DNA of 64,000 nt from Flavobacterium marginilacus. Its GTDB lineage: Bacteria > Bacteroidota > Bacteroidia > Flavobacteriales > Flavobacteriaceae. Below the pieces are notes generated by a model. The model ran no database searches, was not told where the DNA came from, and was given only the letters and a program-made list of their open reading frames with translations. This document shows, one piece after another, positions 13,991-23,455 of this stretch (within the stretch, counting starts at the first letter, position 1; every line of letters begins with the position of its first letter). The stretch spans positions 2,790,001-2,854,000 of the forward strand of contig NZ_CP113975.1 in the NCBI RefSeq assembly GCF_026870155.1. Direction: 5' to 3'. A program made the position numbers and the translations under genes.

Positions 13991-15571
13991 TTAAAAATTA
14001 GCTCCGGTAGTATCCCACCAAAGTCTAGTTCCTCCATTATCAGGACCTCCTAATTTAGTTAGCCCAGTTGCAGCACCGCCAGGGTTTCCGTCTTTTTCAG
14101 ACTGTACAAAGTTTACTCTTCTCGGTCCATACTGAGTTGTAATTGTTCCCCCGCTGGTATTGTGCAATATTCTAAATAATTTTGGATATCCAGTTCTTCT
14201 GTATTCAGACCAGGCTTCCTGCCCTTCAGGGAAATTTGCAATCCATTTTTGAGTAATGATTTTTTGCAGCTTCACCTCATTAACGGCAGCACCATCCCAG
14301 GCAACAGTTACATTATTTACAGCCACTGCATTATTTGCTGCATCTTTAACATCTACGAAATCTTTAGCAGTTTTCACGTTATCAGCAATATAAGCTGATG
14401 CACCTGAAGCGCCATGCTGTGCAAACGAAGCTGTAATACCTGCTTCATATAAAGCTTGGGCAGTTCCTCCCATATTCCATCCTCTTAATGCTCCTTCTGC
14501 TCTCAGGAAAAATACTTCGGCAGTAGTCATTAACACTTTTTCATTTGATCCAACGATTGAACCAATTTCAGACATACCTGTGCGGTCTGATTTAGCTATC
14601 ATGTTAATACCGGTACGAACTCCTCTGTATTGACCAGGAAAATCAGCTGATTCATTAAAGTATTTTGCTAGTCTTGGATCTGCATATCCGCCCATGATAG
14701 ACTCCATATCTGCAGACATTCTGATATCACCCCATGAAGAGGAAATAGTTAGAATCGGATCTATAAAATTTGGAATGATTACTTTAGCGATATCAGCATT
14801 TGTAGTCATCACGCCAAAAGTCTGGCTGATTGCTTTTTCTGCTTCTGTTTTAGCCAAAGCTGGTTTTATTTTAACAATTCTCATAGCTAAACGCAGACGT
14901 AATGAATTTGCATATTTAATCCATTGTTTGTAATCCCCTCCGTAACCGCTCATATCTACTGATGCAAAAGTTGAAGCTTCACCAGCATTTACTCTTTTAG
15001 TCAATTCTGTAACTGCATAATCAAGTTCTGCAAACATTTTAGTGTACACTTCTTCCTGTGAATCATAAGGAATAGTAGTATTTGTTGTTCCAAACTGAGA
15101 ATATACAATTGGACCAAAAACATCAGTTACTCTATGCATTCCTTCCACTTTCAAGATCAACGAAATAGCATAGAACTGATCGTATTTACCTTTTGTTCTC
15201 TGTTCGATTTTTAAAGTATTTGCCATTACATCAGTATAAGGCAGACTCCAGATAAAACCATTCCAGCCATCAACAAAATTATAATTTGAGTTATCTCCTG
15301 CGGCTCCTTTAAAGGGAGTTGGCGTAGCCATATATCCTGACCAAATATCTGCACTCAGGTTTTGCTGTAACTGATATTTCCAGTGTGTTGTATTGAAAAT
15401 ACCTGTAAAAACAGTGGTAAAAGGAACTTTTACATGATTAAAATCCTGCTCAAGATCTTTAGCCGTAATCCCAGTCGGATTGGTGTTAATTTCGTTGAAA
15501 TCGCTTGTACAGCTTACTGCCGCAAGCAATGAAGCACATATAGCAGCTGTTTTTATTTTATTTAGTATCAT
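13991..15571 (-). CDS. SusD/RagB-type outer-membrane nutrient-binding lipoprotein
   Basis: A 526-residue lipoprotein of the outer membrane that binds the glycan at the mouth of its SusC partner. The signal ends in LLAAVSCTSDFNEINTNP, giving lipidated Cys21 and the FxExNTNP opening of the larger SusD-like subfamily. TPR-like helices follow (DVMANTLKIEQRTKGKYDQF; AELDYAVTELTKRVN; WIKYANSLRLRLAMRI), and the C-terminus holds KWIANFPEGQEAWSEYRRTGYP, a typical SusD ending. It starts 12 bp after the susC stop and is co-transcribed with it. Its substrate is inferred from neighbours to be chitin oligomers or GlcNAc-containing glycans. Confidence 0.95.
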   Translation of the reverse strand: MILNKIKTAAICASLLAAVSCTSDFNEINTNPTGITAKDLEQDFNHVKVPFTTVFTGIFNTTHWKYQLQQNLSADIWSGYMATPTPFKGAAGDNSNYNFVDGWNGFIWSLPYTDVMANTLKIEQRTKGKYDQFYAISLILKVEGMHRVTDVFGPIVYSQFGTTNTTIPYDSQEEVYTKMFAELDYAVTELTKRVNAGEASTFASVDMSGYGGDYKQWIKYANSLRLRLAMRIVKIKPALAKTEAEKAISQTFGVMTTNADIAKVIIPNFIDPILTISSSWGDIRMSADMESIMGGYADPRLAKYFNESADFPGQYRGVRTGINMIAKSDRTGMSEIGSIVGSNEKVLMTTAEVFFLRAEGALRGWNMGGTAQALYEAGITASFAQHGASGASAYIADNVKTAKDFVDVKDAANNAVAVNNVTVAWDGAAVNEVKLQKIITQKWIANFPEGQEAWSEYRRTGYPKLFRILHNTSGGTITTQYGPRRVNFVQSEKDGNPGGAATGLTKLGGPDNGGTRLWWDTTGANF

Positions 15572-15583
15572 GATGATATAAGA

Positions 15584-18500
15584 TTAGAAAGTTACATTTA
15601 AATTAAGACCGATACTTCTTGTAGATGGTGCTGCATAAACATCAATCCCCTGTAAACCATTACCTGTACTCAAAGAAATATTTGGATCAAATGGCGCATC
15701 TTTGTAGAAAAAGAATAAGTTTCTGCCTACTAAAGACAGGTTAGCAGTTTTGAAAATTTTATTATTTTTAAGATCAAATGTATATCCTAAAGCCAATTCT
15801 CTTAAACTTACGTTTGTAGCATTATAAATATATTCACCTGTTGCACCTTCTCTTCCACCCACTTGGCTGTAGTAGCTTTCTGCCGAGTATTTTCCTGAAT
15901 AAGCTTGTCCTGCATTTGGTGTTCCAGGAGCATAAACAGCATTGATATCTACACCGCCGGCAGCTCTGGCATCACCAGTTACTTTAGAAACACCAAATTT
16001 ATCATTTACCGCTTCAGTCAAACTCATTACATCTCCGCCAAAGCGTCCGTCAATTGTAAAGTTTAAGAAATAATTGCCATATTTAAATGAGTTAGTTAAA
16101 CCTAACATATAATCTGGATTTGCATTTCCAACTTCCTCAAAACCTGTTTTTTGGATTGAACCATCAGCATTCAGCAAAATTCTTCCCTGATCATCTCTTT
16201 TAAGGTTGATTCCTTCGATAACTCCAAATGGACGGCCGTTGATTAATGAATATCTATAACTGTTAACACCAGGCTGTGTCAAAACAACTGTTCCTCCTAA
16301 TTCTTCTGGCAATCCAGAAACTTTATTGTTGTTTTTTGAGTAGTTTAGAGTTGCATCCCATTTAAATTTATCATTATCAACAATTTTAGCATTCAATAAC
16401 GCTTCAATACCATTATTTTCAATCACACCGCCATTGTAAGCATAATTTTGATAACCTTCAGCATTTGTTGCTGGAGCTGGAATAGTAAGCAATTGATCTT
16501 TAGTTTTGTTATTGTAATAAGTTAATTCTATACCGAATCTGTTATTAACAAATCTCCATTCCGTACCTAATTCAAAAGAGTTTTGGCTTTCAGGTTTCAG
16601 GTTTGTACCTGGTCTTGGACCAACAGTTGGATTGATATTTTGTGGATTTGCAGCATTATACTGAGAAGTTGGTGAAGTATAGAATGCAGGAACATCATTA
16701 CCAACCTGTGCAAAGGAAGCACGAACTTTTCCAAATGATATTGCTTCTGGCATTTTAAACATTTCTGACAATATAGCTGTTGTTCCAACAGATGGATAGA
16801 AGAAAGAGAGATTTCCAGTGTTTGCCAATGTAGAAGACCAGTCATTACGCCCTGTGACATCTACATACAACATATTTTTGTATCCAAAAGTTGCTGCTGC
16901 AAAAACAGACTGCTGCTCTCTGCGGTATCCGTAATTTTGATAATTACCAGTATTTGAATTGAAATTATGAAGTGTAAACCAGTTTGTGATTCCTAAACCA
17001 GATGGATCAGAATCTAAAACTGTTTCATCATTAATTGAAGTTTTTGTAAAACTGGTACCTACGTTTGCAAAAAATGTAATATCGTTATTTATTTTCGTAT
17101 TAATTGTTGCAATTAAGTCACCGTAATTTTGAGTACTCACGTCGTCAATACTAATATACCTGCCATTTGCATGAGATAAAGTTCCTTGAGTTGAAGCATA
17201 AATTTCTTTATCAAATTGTGAAGTTACTCTGTCGTAATTGTATCTTGACCCAACAGATAACCAGTTATTAACTTTATAATTCAACCCAACAGATCCATTC
17301 ATCAGCTGATTGCCATCTACAGATTTATTGCGGTTTAATCCCCAATATGGATTTTGTTCAATATCTCTGTTAGTCATCCAGTTTTGAACCATCATATTTC
17401 TGGCAGGATCGAATTTTTCGAAGTTATTTTTATATTCGTTAAAATCATATCCTCTTGGCATTAGGTAAAGACCTGTTAACGGGTTAAAATACAAACCGCT
17501 GGTTGGTCTATTTGTAACATATTGAGAAGTGTAATTTGCATTGGCATTAACAGTTAATCTGTCTCCAAAGAATTTACCCATTTGTCTGATGCTAAAATTG
17601 TTTTTACTTAAACTGTTAGTTGGTATAATACCATTAGCAGAAGTGTTAGCATAAGAAATATTAGTAGCAGAATTTTGAGATCCAGTAGAGAAACCGAAAG
17701 AAGAAATTTGTGTTAATCCTGTTTCAAAAAAGTCTCTTGTGTGATCTGGTGTACTTTTTGCTGCTCCCCATGACTCATCTGCTCCTGGTTTAGCAATATA
17801 AGACGTTTGGAATTTTGGCAGATAAGCTGCAGTCTCAACAGTTGTATTAGAAGATACTCTGAAAGCAGAAATACCTTCTTTTGCTTTTTTAGAAGTCAAT
17901 AGAACAACTCCTCTAGCACCTTGGCTGCCATATAAAGCAGTTGCTGAAGCACCTTTAAGAACTGTCATCCCTTCAAAATCATCTGGATTTAACAGCCCAA
18001 TAACATCACCGCCGTCACGGTTACCTCCTTGAGTATTACCAAATGAATCATTAGGCTGAAATGAAGAAATATTCAGCATTGGTACCCCATCAACAACATA
18101 CAAAGGGTTATTGTTCGTAGTAGATGAATTTCCACGAATAGTAACTTTTGTAGAACCACCAGTACCTCCGGCACTTTTAGTTACTGCAACTCCGGCAATT
18201 TTACCAGCAATTGTATTCATTAAATTGGGATCTTTTGCTCTAACAAGATCTTCTCCTTTTAATTCTTGTGCAGAATAAGTCAAAGACTTTTTAGATTTCT
18301 TGATCCCTAATGAGGTTACAACTACCTCAGTCAAAGCTGTTGAACTTGCTGCATTCAGTTTTACATCTATAGTTGATGACTCACCTACTTCTACATTTCG
18401 TGTATCATAACCTAAGTACGAAATTATTAATGTAGCACCAGGCTTAACATCTAGTGTAAATTTACCGTCAAAATCCGTTGAGGCTCCATTAGTCTCCCCT

Positions 18501-18631
18501 TTTACGTTAACATTTGCACCTGATATCGGAGTACCCGAGGCATCTGAAACAAAACCATTGATTTTTTTTGTCTGCGCAAGGGTAACCTGCGCAGTAAAAA
18601 TAACCATTACGATTAAAAAAATTTTTCTCAT
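15584..18631 (-). CDS. SusC-type TonB-dependent outer-membrane transporter
   Basis: A 1015-residue glycan importer. After a signal peptide (MRKIFLIVMVIFTAQVTLAQ) comes a carboxypeptidase-regulatory-like domain (INGFVSDASGTPISGANVNV, about residues 24-110). Then the plug follows with NTIAGKIAGVAV and TIRGNSSTTNNNPLYVVDG, and a 22-strand barrel ends in the aromatic-terminated strand IGLNLNVTF. It uses TonB energy to pull SusD-bound oligosaccharides into the periplasm. It is the first gene of susC-susD. Its promoter module (18660-18726) matches the one of nagB, including the exact spacing, and it is divergent from the two-component genes. Confidence 0.96.
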   Translation of the reverse strand: MRKIFLIVMVIFTAQVTLAQTKKINGFVSDASGTPISGANVNVKGETNGASTDFDGKFTLDVKPGATLIISYLGYDTRNVEVGESSTIDVKLNAASSTALTEVVVTSLGIKKSKKSLTYSAQELKGEDLVRAKDPNLMNTIAGKIAGVAVTKSAGGTGGSTKVTIRGNSSTTNNNPLYVVDGVPMLNISSFQPNDSFGNTQGGNRDGGDVIGLLNPDDFEGMTVLKGASATALYGSQGARGVVLLTSKKAKEGISAFRVSSNTTVETAAYLPKFQTSYIAKPGADESWGAAKSTPDHTRDFFETGLTQISSFGFSTGSQNSATNISYANTSANGIIPTNSLSKNNFSIRQMGKFFGDRLTVNANANYTSQYVTNRPTSGLYFNPLTGLYLMPRGYDFNEYKNNFEKFDPARNMMVQNWMTNRDIEQNPYWGLNRNKSVDGNQLMNGSVGLNYKVNNWLSVGSRYNYDRVTSQFDKEIYASTQGTLSHANGRYISIDDVSTQNYGDLIATINTKINNDITFFANVGTSFTKTSINDETVLDSDPSGLGITNWFTLHNFNSNTGNYQNYGYRREQQSVFAAATFGYKNMLYVDVTGRNDWSSTLANTGNLSFFYPSVGTTAILSEMFKMPEAISFGKVRASFAQVGNDVPAFYTSPTSQYNAANPQNINPTVGPRPGTNLKPESQNSFELGTEWRFVNNRFGIELTYYNNKTKDQLLTIPAPATNAEGYQNYAYNGGVIENNGIEALLNAKIVDNDKFKWDATLNYSKNNNKVSGLPEELGGTVVLTQPGVNSYRYSLINGRPFGVIEGINLKRDDQGRILLNADGSIQKTGFEEVGNANPDYMLGLTNSFKYGNYFLNFTIDGRFGGDVMSLTEAVNDKFGVSKVTGDARAAGGVDINAVYAPGTPNAGQAYSGKYSAESYYSQVGGREGATGEYIYNATNVSLRELALGYTFDLKNNKIFKTANLSLVGRNLFFFYKDAPFDPNISLSTGNGLQGIDVYAAPSTRSIGLNLNVTF

Positions 18632-18659
18632 TTTTAAATTATTTTTGTTAGTTATAGCG

Positions 18660-18726
18660 TAAAATTATAAGGAAGGAGTTTCCTGAAAAAATAAATTAAA
18701 CCAACAGCACAGTTTTTTAAACCAAC
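18660..18726 (-). promoter_or_regulatory. Promoter module of susC: paired boxes plus -7
   Basis: On the minus strand two identical boxes GTTGGTTT (18726-18719 and 18705-18698) stand 21 bp apart. Exactly 30 nt follow, then TAATTTTA (18667-18660), one base from the TAnnTTTG consensus. The bases next to the proximal box (AATTTATTTTTTC) and beyond the distal box (TTGATTGA, GCATTATTG) are also shared with the nagB module. No -33 TTG is seen. The -7 box is 29 nt from the susC ATG. Confidence 0.72.
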
Positions 18727-18813
18727 GACATATTTCAATCAATAATGCGTTTTACGAAAACGTTTTCTTAATATACATTTTTTATCTTAATTAGACTTTT
18801 TTAGATTTTTTTT

Positions 18814-18843
18814 TACCAAAATGCCGTTTTTAATACCAAAATG
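18814..18843 (+). repeat. Direct repeat upstream of the histidine kinase
   Basis: TACCAAAATG occurs at 18814-18823 and again at 18834-18843, a 20-bp period, about 70 bp before the kinase ATG. It could be an autoregulatory operator or part of the kinase promoter. The boxes differ from the GTTGGTTT type. Confidence 0.35.
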
Positions 18844-18913
18844 ATTATTGTTGCAAAATAAAACACAACCTCAGATTGTCTGTTTTATTTAAACATTATC
18901 ATATTCAAGATCA

Positions 18914-19957
18914 GTGATGAAAAAAATTAACTTTCATATAAAACTTCAAAATCATATATGGTTTTGGTTTATCTATTTTATACTTAACTTCTTGAGATGG
19001 GGAGCTTATTTTAATAATTACGGATATTCTTTCAAATCGAATCTCATAGAATTTTCGCTTCATATACCATTAGTGTATTTCAATTTATTAATACTCATTC
19101 CTATGTTTGTATTAAAATCTAAATACATTAAATATGCCTTTTCGCTCATTGCAAGTTTGGCAGTTGTCTATTTATTAAAAACCGGGCTGACTTATTATTT
19201 AATTTCGAAAAATATATGGCCGGAAGCTAACAGAGATTACAGTCCATTTGAAATCAACCATATCGTAGCCGTCTGTATTGGAGAACTTTACGTGCTTGCG
19301 ATAGCATCTTCTATCTATTTGATGCTGACATGGCTCAAAGAAAGAGACCGCAACAAGGCAATAATAGAGAATCAGAACAAAATAAAACTGAAGTATTTAA
19401 AGAATCAGATTCAGCCTCACTTCTTCTTTAATACGCTCAATAATCTATACGCACTTTCATTAGAATCATCAAACAAAGTTCCAGATGTAATTATTAAGCT
19501 TTCTCAATTGATGGAATATGTATTATATGATATTGAAGATGTAAAATATGTGCCTCTAATAAAAGAAATAGATTATATTCAAAATTATATCGAAATTGAA
19601 AAACTGCGTTTTAAAAATGTAGAAGTCAGGTTCAATCTAGAATCCGATATTGACAATATAAATATTCCGCCGTTATTGTTTATTTCACTGATTGAAAATG
19701 CTTTTAAACATGGCGGAGCAAACAACGACAGACTTAAAATCAAAATAAACTTCAGAGTCATAAATTCTAAGCTCGAATTTGAAATAATAAATAATTTCGT
19801 AATTTCACCACCAATACCAAGCAAAAAAGGGATTGGTTTAACAAACACCAAAAAAAGATTAAAACTTATCTATAAAAACAATTTCAGCATACAGCAAGCA
19901 ATAAAATTCAGCTTTTATAGTATTAAAATACAAATACCTTTACATAATGAAGATTAA
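18914..19957 (+). CDS. LytS/YehU-type sensor histidine kinase
   Basis: A 347-residue inner-membrane sensor. Four membrane helices (about residues 15-32, 45-67, 72-90 and 115-140) are followed by a short coiled linker and the His_kinase domain, with the phosphorylated His in NQIQPHFFFNTLNNLYALS (His169). The ATP lid is degenerate-typical for this family (PLLFISLIENAFKHG, then KKGIGLTNTKKRL). It has no periplasmic sensor domain, so the signal is probably sensed in or near the membrane. Its stop overlaps the start of the LytTR regulator by 11 bp. It lies in the chitin locus, divergent from susC, so it likely senses GlcNAc supply or transporter state. Confidence 0.92.
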   Translation: MMKKINFHIKLQNHIWFWFIYFILNFLRWGAYFNNYGYSFKSNLIEFSLHIPLVYFNLLILIPMFVLKSKYIKYAFSLIASLAVVYLLKTGLTYYLISKNIWPEANRDYSPFEINHIVAVCIGELYVLAIASSIYLMLTWLKERDRNKAIIENQNKIKLKYLKNQIQPHFFFNTLNNLYALSLESSNKVPDVIIKLSQLMEYVLYDIEDVKYVPLIKEIDYIQNYIEIEKLRFKNVEVRFNLESDIDNINIPPLLFISLIENAFKHGGANNDRLKIKINFRVINSKLEFEIINNFVISPPIPSKKGIGLTNTKKRLKLIYKNNFSIQQAIKFSFYSIKIQIPLHNED

Positions 19958-20648
19958 ATGCGTAATAATTGACGACGAACCTTTGGCTATAAAAGTACTG
20001 CTCAATTATTTTGAAAATTTTTCAGAATTTGAAGTTATTGGAACTTTTAATAATTCATTAGAAGGCCTTGAATTTATCAATTCTAATACTGCTGATGCTG
20101 TATTTCTGGACATCAATATACCTATGATGACTGGTTTTGAATTAATTAAACTGCTGGAATACAAAACCCGGATTATCATCACAACCGCTTTCAGAGAATT
20201 TGCAGCTGAAAGTTATGATCTGGAAGTATTGGATTATTTAGTAAAACCAATTCCGCTGCCCCGCTTCATAAAATGTATCCAAAAAATTGAAGCAGAACAC
20301 AATTTAAAAAACAATATCAAAATCGAAAACCACCGTGCGGAACCGCATCTTTTTATCAAAGTGGATAAAAAAATGGTAAAGATAAATATTGATGAAATCC
20401 TTTTTATAGAAGGAATGAAAGAATACATCAAAGTTGTCACCGCAGAGAAGACTTATATAACTCATAAATCATTAACATCCCTAACTGATGAGTTACCTTC
20501 TGAGCGCTTTATGCGAATTCATAAATCGTATACAATTGCATTAAACAAAGTAAAATCCATAGAAGGAAACAGAATTCAGATTTCATCCTATACCATTCCA
20601 ATTGGAAGAAATTACAGCAAAGAAGTAAAAATAAAAATCTTAGAATAA
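19947..20648 (+). CDS. LytTR-family response regulator
   Basis: A 233-residue DNA-binding regulator. The receiver domain has DDEP near the start, phospho-acceptor Asp55 in VFLDINIPMMTGFEL, and Lys in YLVKPIP. Residues about 133-233 are a LytTR domain (KINIDEILFIEGMKEYIKVV; FMRIHKSYTIALNKV; IPIGRNYSKEV). LytTR proteins bind paired direct repeats on one face of the helix, two turns apart. The paired boxes before susC, nagB and the MFS gene have that geometry, so this protein is the leading candidate to bind them (inference). It is translationally coupled to the kinase. Confidence 0.94.
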   Translation: MKIKCVIIDDEPLAIKVLLNYFENFSEFEVIGTFNNSLEGLEFINSNTADAVFLDINIPMMTGFELIKLLEYKTRIIITTAFREFAAESYDLEVLDYLVKPIPLPRFIKCIQKIEAEHNLKNNIKIENHRAEPHLFIKVDKKMVKINIDEILFIEGMKEYIKVVTAEKTYITHKSLTSLTDELPSERFMRIHKSYTIALNKVKSIEGNRIQISSYTIPIGRNYSKEVKIKILE

Positions 20649-20663
20649 AAGTTATAAACAGAC

Positions 20664-20692
20664 AGCACACCATATGTTTTTAGTGTGTTTTT
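20664..20692 (+). terminator. Weak terminator after the response regulator
   Basis: CACAC and GTGTG pair around an AT-rich loop and are followed by six T, 20-45 bp after the regulator stop. The stem is short, so efficiency may be low. Confidence 0.45.
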
Positions 20693-20807
20693 TACATTTA
20701 TTCCGTAATCAAAAACTATCGGTTTTTTATACTGAAAGCGCAGTTCTACAACGTTTTTTTAGCTGCAAAAAAGCAATAAAACCGCCATTAGTTGACAATT
20801 TAATGTC

Positions 20808-20874
20808 GTTTATTTAAAAGTGAAAAACTTTATATCTTAAAATTTTTTTTTAAAATTCTTAACAAATATATTTA
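20808..20874 (+). promoter_or_regulatory. Promoter module of the MFS transporter
   Basis: The box GTTTATTT (20808-20815) is preceded by ATGTC, as in the susC module. A looser second box TTTATATC stands 21 bp on (20829-20836). Exactly 30 nt follow, then TATATTTA (20867-20874), a TAnnTTTA -7 box. Upstream GCCATTAGTTGA resembles GCATTATTGATTGA of the susC module. The boxes are weaker than in the other two copies but all distances are equal. Confidence 0.55.
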
Positions 20875-20931
20875 CAGTCTTGCAGCATCAAAAAAATTAA
20901 TAATAACCAAAAAAAATTAAATTTTTAAATT

Positions 20932-22401
20932 ATGAGTTCAGAAAATGTGCAAACCAAATGGGGGCAGTTTATTTCTTTGATAATCGTCTTCTTCTTTTGG
21001 GGTTTTGTTGGTTCGGCCAATGACATCTTAATCCCAGTATTCAAAAAAGTATTTACACTATCTCAAGTACAGTCACAGCTGGTTGCCTGGGCTTTTTATG
21101 CTGCTTACTTTGTAGGATCTATAATATTCTTTTTAGTATCTCTAAAAATTGATGTTTTACAAAAATTTGGATACAAAAAAACACTTTCTGCTGGATTAAT
21201 TCTTTCAGCTATTGGTTCATTTTTATTTGTTCCTGCTGCAACAATGGAAAGTTTTCCATTTTTCCTAACCGCCTTATTTACTGTAGGATTAGGATTTTCA
21301 ATTCAACAGATTGTTGCTAATCCTTTAGCAATTAAAATGGGCAGTCCAAACACTGGAGCACACCGTCTGACATTAGCGGGAGGTGTTAATTCATTTGGAA
21401 CAACTATTGGAGCGATTCTATTAGGAATAGCTTTATTTGGAATGGGAGACAACAAAAAAACAGCTCTTTCATTAGACGATATCAAACTGCCTTTTATCAT
21501 TCTAGGTCTTGCTTTTATCATTGTGGCTATTTTTATGAATTTTTCTAAAATAGAAGATCCGGAAAAAGTAGAAGAATCAGCTATAAAACATCCGCACAGC
21601 ACATTCAGTATCCTTGATTATCCGCAATTATATCTAGGAATGCTTGCAATCTTTATCTATGTAGGAACAGAAGTAACGATTATCAGTAACTTGCCTGCTT
21701 TATTGCACACGAGTGAGTTTGGCAGTATTCTGGAAGATGCTATTGCGCCATTTATTGCATTGTACTGGGGAAGTTTAATGATTGGGCGCTGGAATGGCGG
21801 AGTTAATGTTTTTAATACTTCTAATTTAGTAAATATTGCACTTAAATTTATTGTGCCTGCTTTAGGATTTGGAGTAATCATTGGTGCAAATATCTTTGCT
21901 GCACACGATGTATCTTCATTCTACATTTACCCATTCTGGATTTTATTATTCATCGCTGTAAGTTTCGCAGGTGGAAAAAACGCTGGAAAAACTTTAATGC
22001 TTTTTGGACTGTCAGGATTATTAATGATGGCTGCCGGCTTAGTTTGGCCTAATCCAGAAATTGCTAAATTCTTTTTTATCTCTGGTGGATTATTCTTGTC
22101 TATTATGTGGCCTTCAATCTTCGATTTAGCTATTGCAGGTTTAGGAAAAAATACTGGAAAAGGATCTTCTTTCTTAATCATGATGATTCTTGGCGGTGGA
22201 GTAATTCCTCTGGTACAAGGAAAAATATGCGATTTAGACTTAACTAATCCAAATGGAATATTTGGTATTACTTATACACATTTTTCATACATCGTACCGC
22301 TTATTGGCTTTGCCTATTTAGCATTTTATGGTTTTTACTGTCCTAAAATATTAAAGAGTCAAGGAATCAGCCATGTTGAAAGCGCAGGCGGCGGACACTA
22401 A
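20932..22401 (+). CDS. Sugar MFS transporter (FucP-like; probable GlcNAc permease)
   Basis: A 489-residue inner-membrane permease with about twelve hydrophobic helices. FFFWGFVGSANDILIPVFKK at the N-terminus and QQIVANPLAIKMG are features of the FucP/glucose-galactose sugar:H+ symporter group. Charged loops are few; a soluble loop near residues 205-225 separates the halves. Its position at the end of the chitin locus, with the shared promoter module, suggests that it carries GlcNAc (or chitobiose) across the inner membrane, like NagP of other bacteria; substrate is inference. It ends with a strong terminator. Confidence 0.92.
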   Translation: MSSENVQTKWGQFISLIIVFFFWGFVGSANDILIPVFKKVFTLSQVQSQLVAWAFYAAYFVGSIIFFLVSLKIDVLQKFGYKKTLSAGLILSAIGSFLFVPAATMESFPFFLTALFTVGLGFSIQQIVANPLAIKMGSPNTGAHRLTLAGGVNSFGTTIGAILLGIALFGMGDNKKTALSLDDIKLPFIILGLAFIIVAIFMNFSKIEDPEKVEESAIKHPHSTFSILDYPQLYLGMLAIFIYVGTEVTIISNLPALLHTSEFGSILEDAIAPFIALYWGSLMIGRWNGGVNVFNTSNLVNIALKFIVPALGFGVIIGANIFAAHDVSSFYIYPFWILLFIAVSFAGGKNAGKTLMLFGLSGLLMMAAGLVWPNPEIAKFFFISGGLFLSIMWPSIFDLAIAGLGKNTGKGSSFLIMMILGGGVIPLVQGKICDLDLTNPNGIFGITYTHFSYIVPLIGFAYLAFYGFYCPKILKSQGISHVESAGGGH

Positions 22402-22450
22402 GAAAAATTTCTTCAGTTTTTTCAGACTGAGTATTCGATAAAATAAATTC

Positions 22451-22493
22451 AAAAAATCCCATTCTAGTTTTTTTTTTGAATGGGATTTTTTTT
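22451..22493 (+). terminator. Intrinsic terminator of the MFS gene
   Basis: AATCCCATTC pairs with GAATGGGATT, flanked by A and T runs. It lies 50 bp after the stop codon. Confidence 0.85.
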
Positions 22494-22580
22494 CACTAAT
22501 TCAAATCGCTGAGAATCGCACATACGATTTTTATTTGAACCAATACTCAAATATTGAATTTTTGGAAATTAGTTAAAAAC

Positions 22581-22618
22581 AAAAAAAGTTCCGTTTCGAA
22601 ATGAAACGGAACTTTTTT
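22581..22618 (-). terminator. Intrinsic terminator of the aldolase gene
   Basis: AAGTTCCGTTTC pairs with GAAACGGAACTT with a very short loop and A/T runs on both sides. It could work in both directions, but it lies 45 bp after the minus-strand aldolase stop. Confidence 0.85.
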
Positions 22619-22662
22619 ATAAGTTCTCTTGACTGCATTACTACACAGTCTAAAACTGAGTA

Positions 22663-23319
22663 CTATTTATTTCCTTTTTCGAAATCAGCAACAAACTGAG
22701 CCAATCCAATATCTGTTAACGGGTGTTTCAACAAACCATAAATTGCAGATAAAGGTCCTGTCATTACATCGGCACCAAGTTTAGCGCAGTTTACAATGTG
22801 CATAGTATGACGCACAGAAGCTGCCAATATTTCAGTTTCATAACCATAGTTATCATAAACCTCTCTAATTTCACTGATTAAATTTAAACCATCAGTAGAA
22901 ATATCATCCAAACGGCCAACAAAAGGAGATACATAAGTAGCACCTGCTTTAGCAGCCAATAAAGCTTGACCTACAGAGAATACAAGAGTAACATTGGTTT
23001 TAATTCCTTTATCAGAAAAATATTTAGCTGCCATTACACCTTCTTTTGTCATAGGTAATTTAACAACGATCTGGTCATGTAAATCAGCTAATTCTTCACC
23101 TTCTTTAATCATTCCGTCATAATCCAAAGCATTCACTTCAGCACTTACATCACCATCAACCAAATTACAGATATCAACATAATGCTTCAAAATATTGTTT
23201 TTTCCTGTAATTCCTTCTTTAGCCATCAATGATGGATTTGTAGTAACTCCATCCAAAACGCCTAATGCCTGTGCTTCTTTAATTTGAGCTAAATTAGCTG
23301 TATCAATAAAAAATTTCAT
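22663..23319 (-). CDS. fsa: Fructose-6-phosphate aldolase / short transaldolase
   Basis: A 218-residue cytoplasmic enzyme of the small transaldolase (TalC/FSA) family. [16 protein letters not shown] and [13 protein letters not shown] form the first part of the barrel; the Schiff-base lysine is Lys87 in [34 protein letters not shown] and ILAASVRH complete the active site. Members either transfer a dihydroxyacetone unit (transaldolase) or cleave fructose 6-phosphate; sequence alone does not separate the two. It is a single gene. Fructose 6-phosphate, the product of nagB, could be a substrate. Confidence 0.92.
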   Translation of the reverse strand: MKFFIDTANLAQIKEAQALGVLDGVTTNPSLMAKEGITGKNNILKHYVDICNLVDGDVSAEVNALDYDGMIKEGEELADLHDQIVVKLPMTKEGVMAAKYFSDKGIKTNVTLVFSVGQALLAAKAGATYVSPFVGRLDDISTDGLNLISEIREVYDNYGYETEILAASVRHTMHIVNCAKLGADVMTGPLSAIYGLLKHPLTDIGLAQFVADFEKGNK

Positions 23320-23455
23320 AATATATTAATGTTTAATTGTGTGTTTAAAAATTCGGTGCAAAATTACGAAATCAATATCAATAACAATGACAATTTCAAA
23401 AATCAATTTCAAAATAAAACGTGGATTGATTAATTACTTTTCTAGTATTTTCAAA

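Noticed and set aside
15584..18631. Antisense and out-of-frame ORFs inside susC, susD, tamB, hutI and other large genes
   Set aside because: They are shadows of well-supported genes; none has a domain or a better start context than the main frame.
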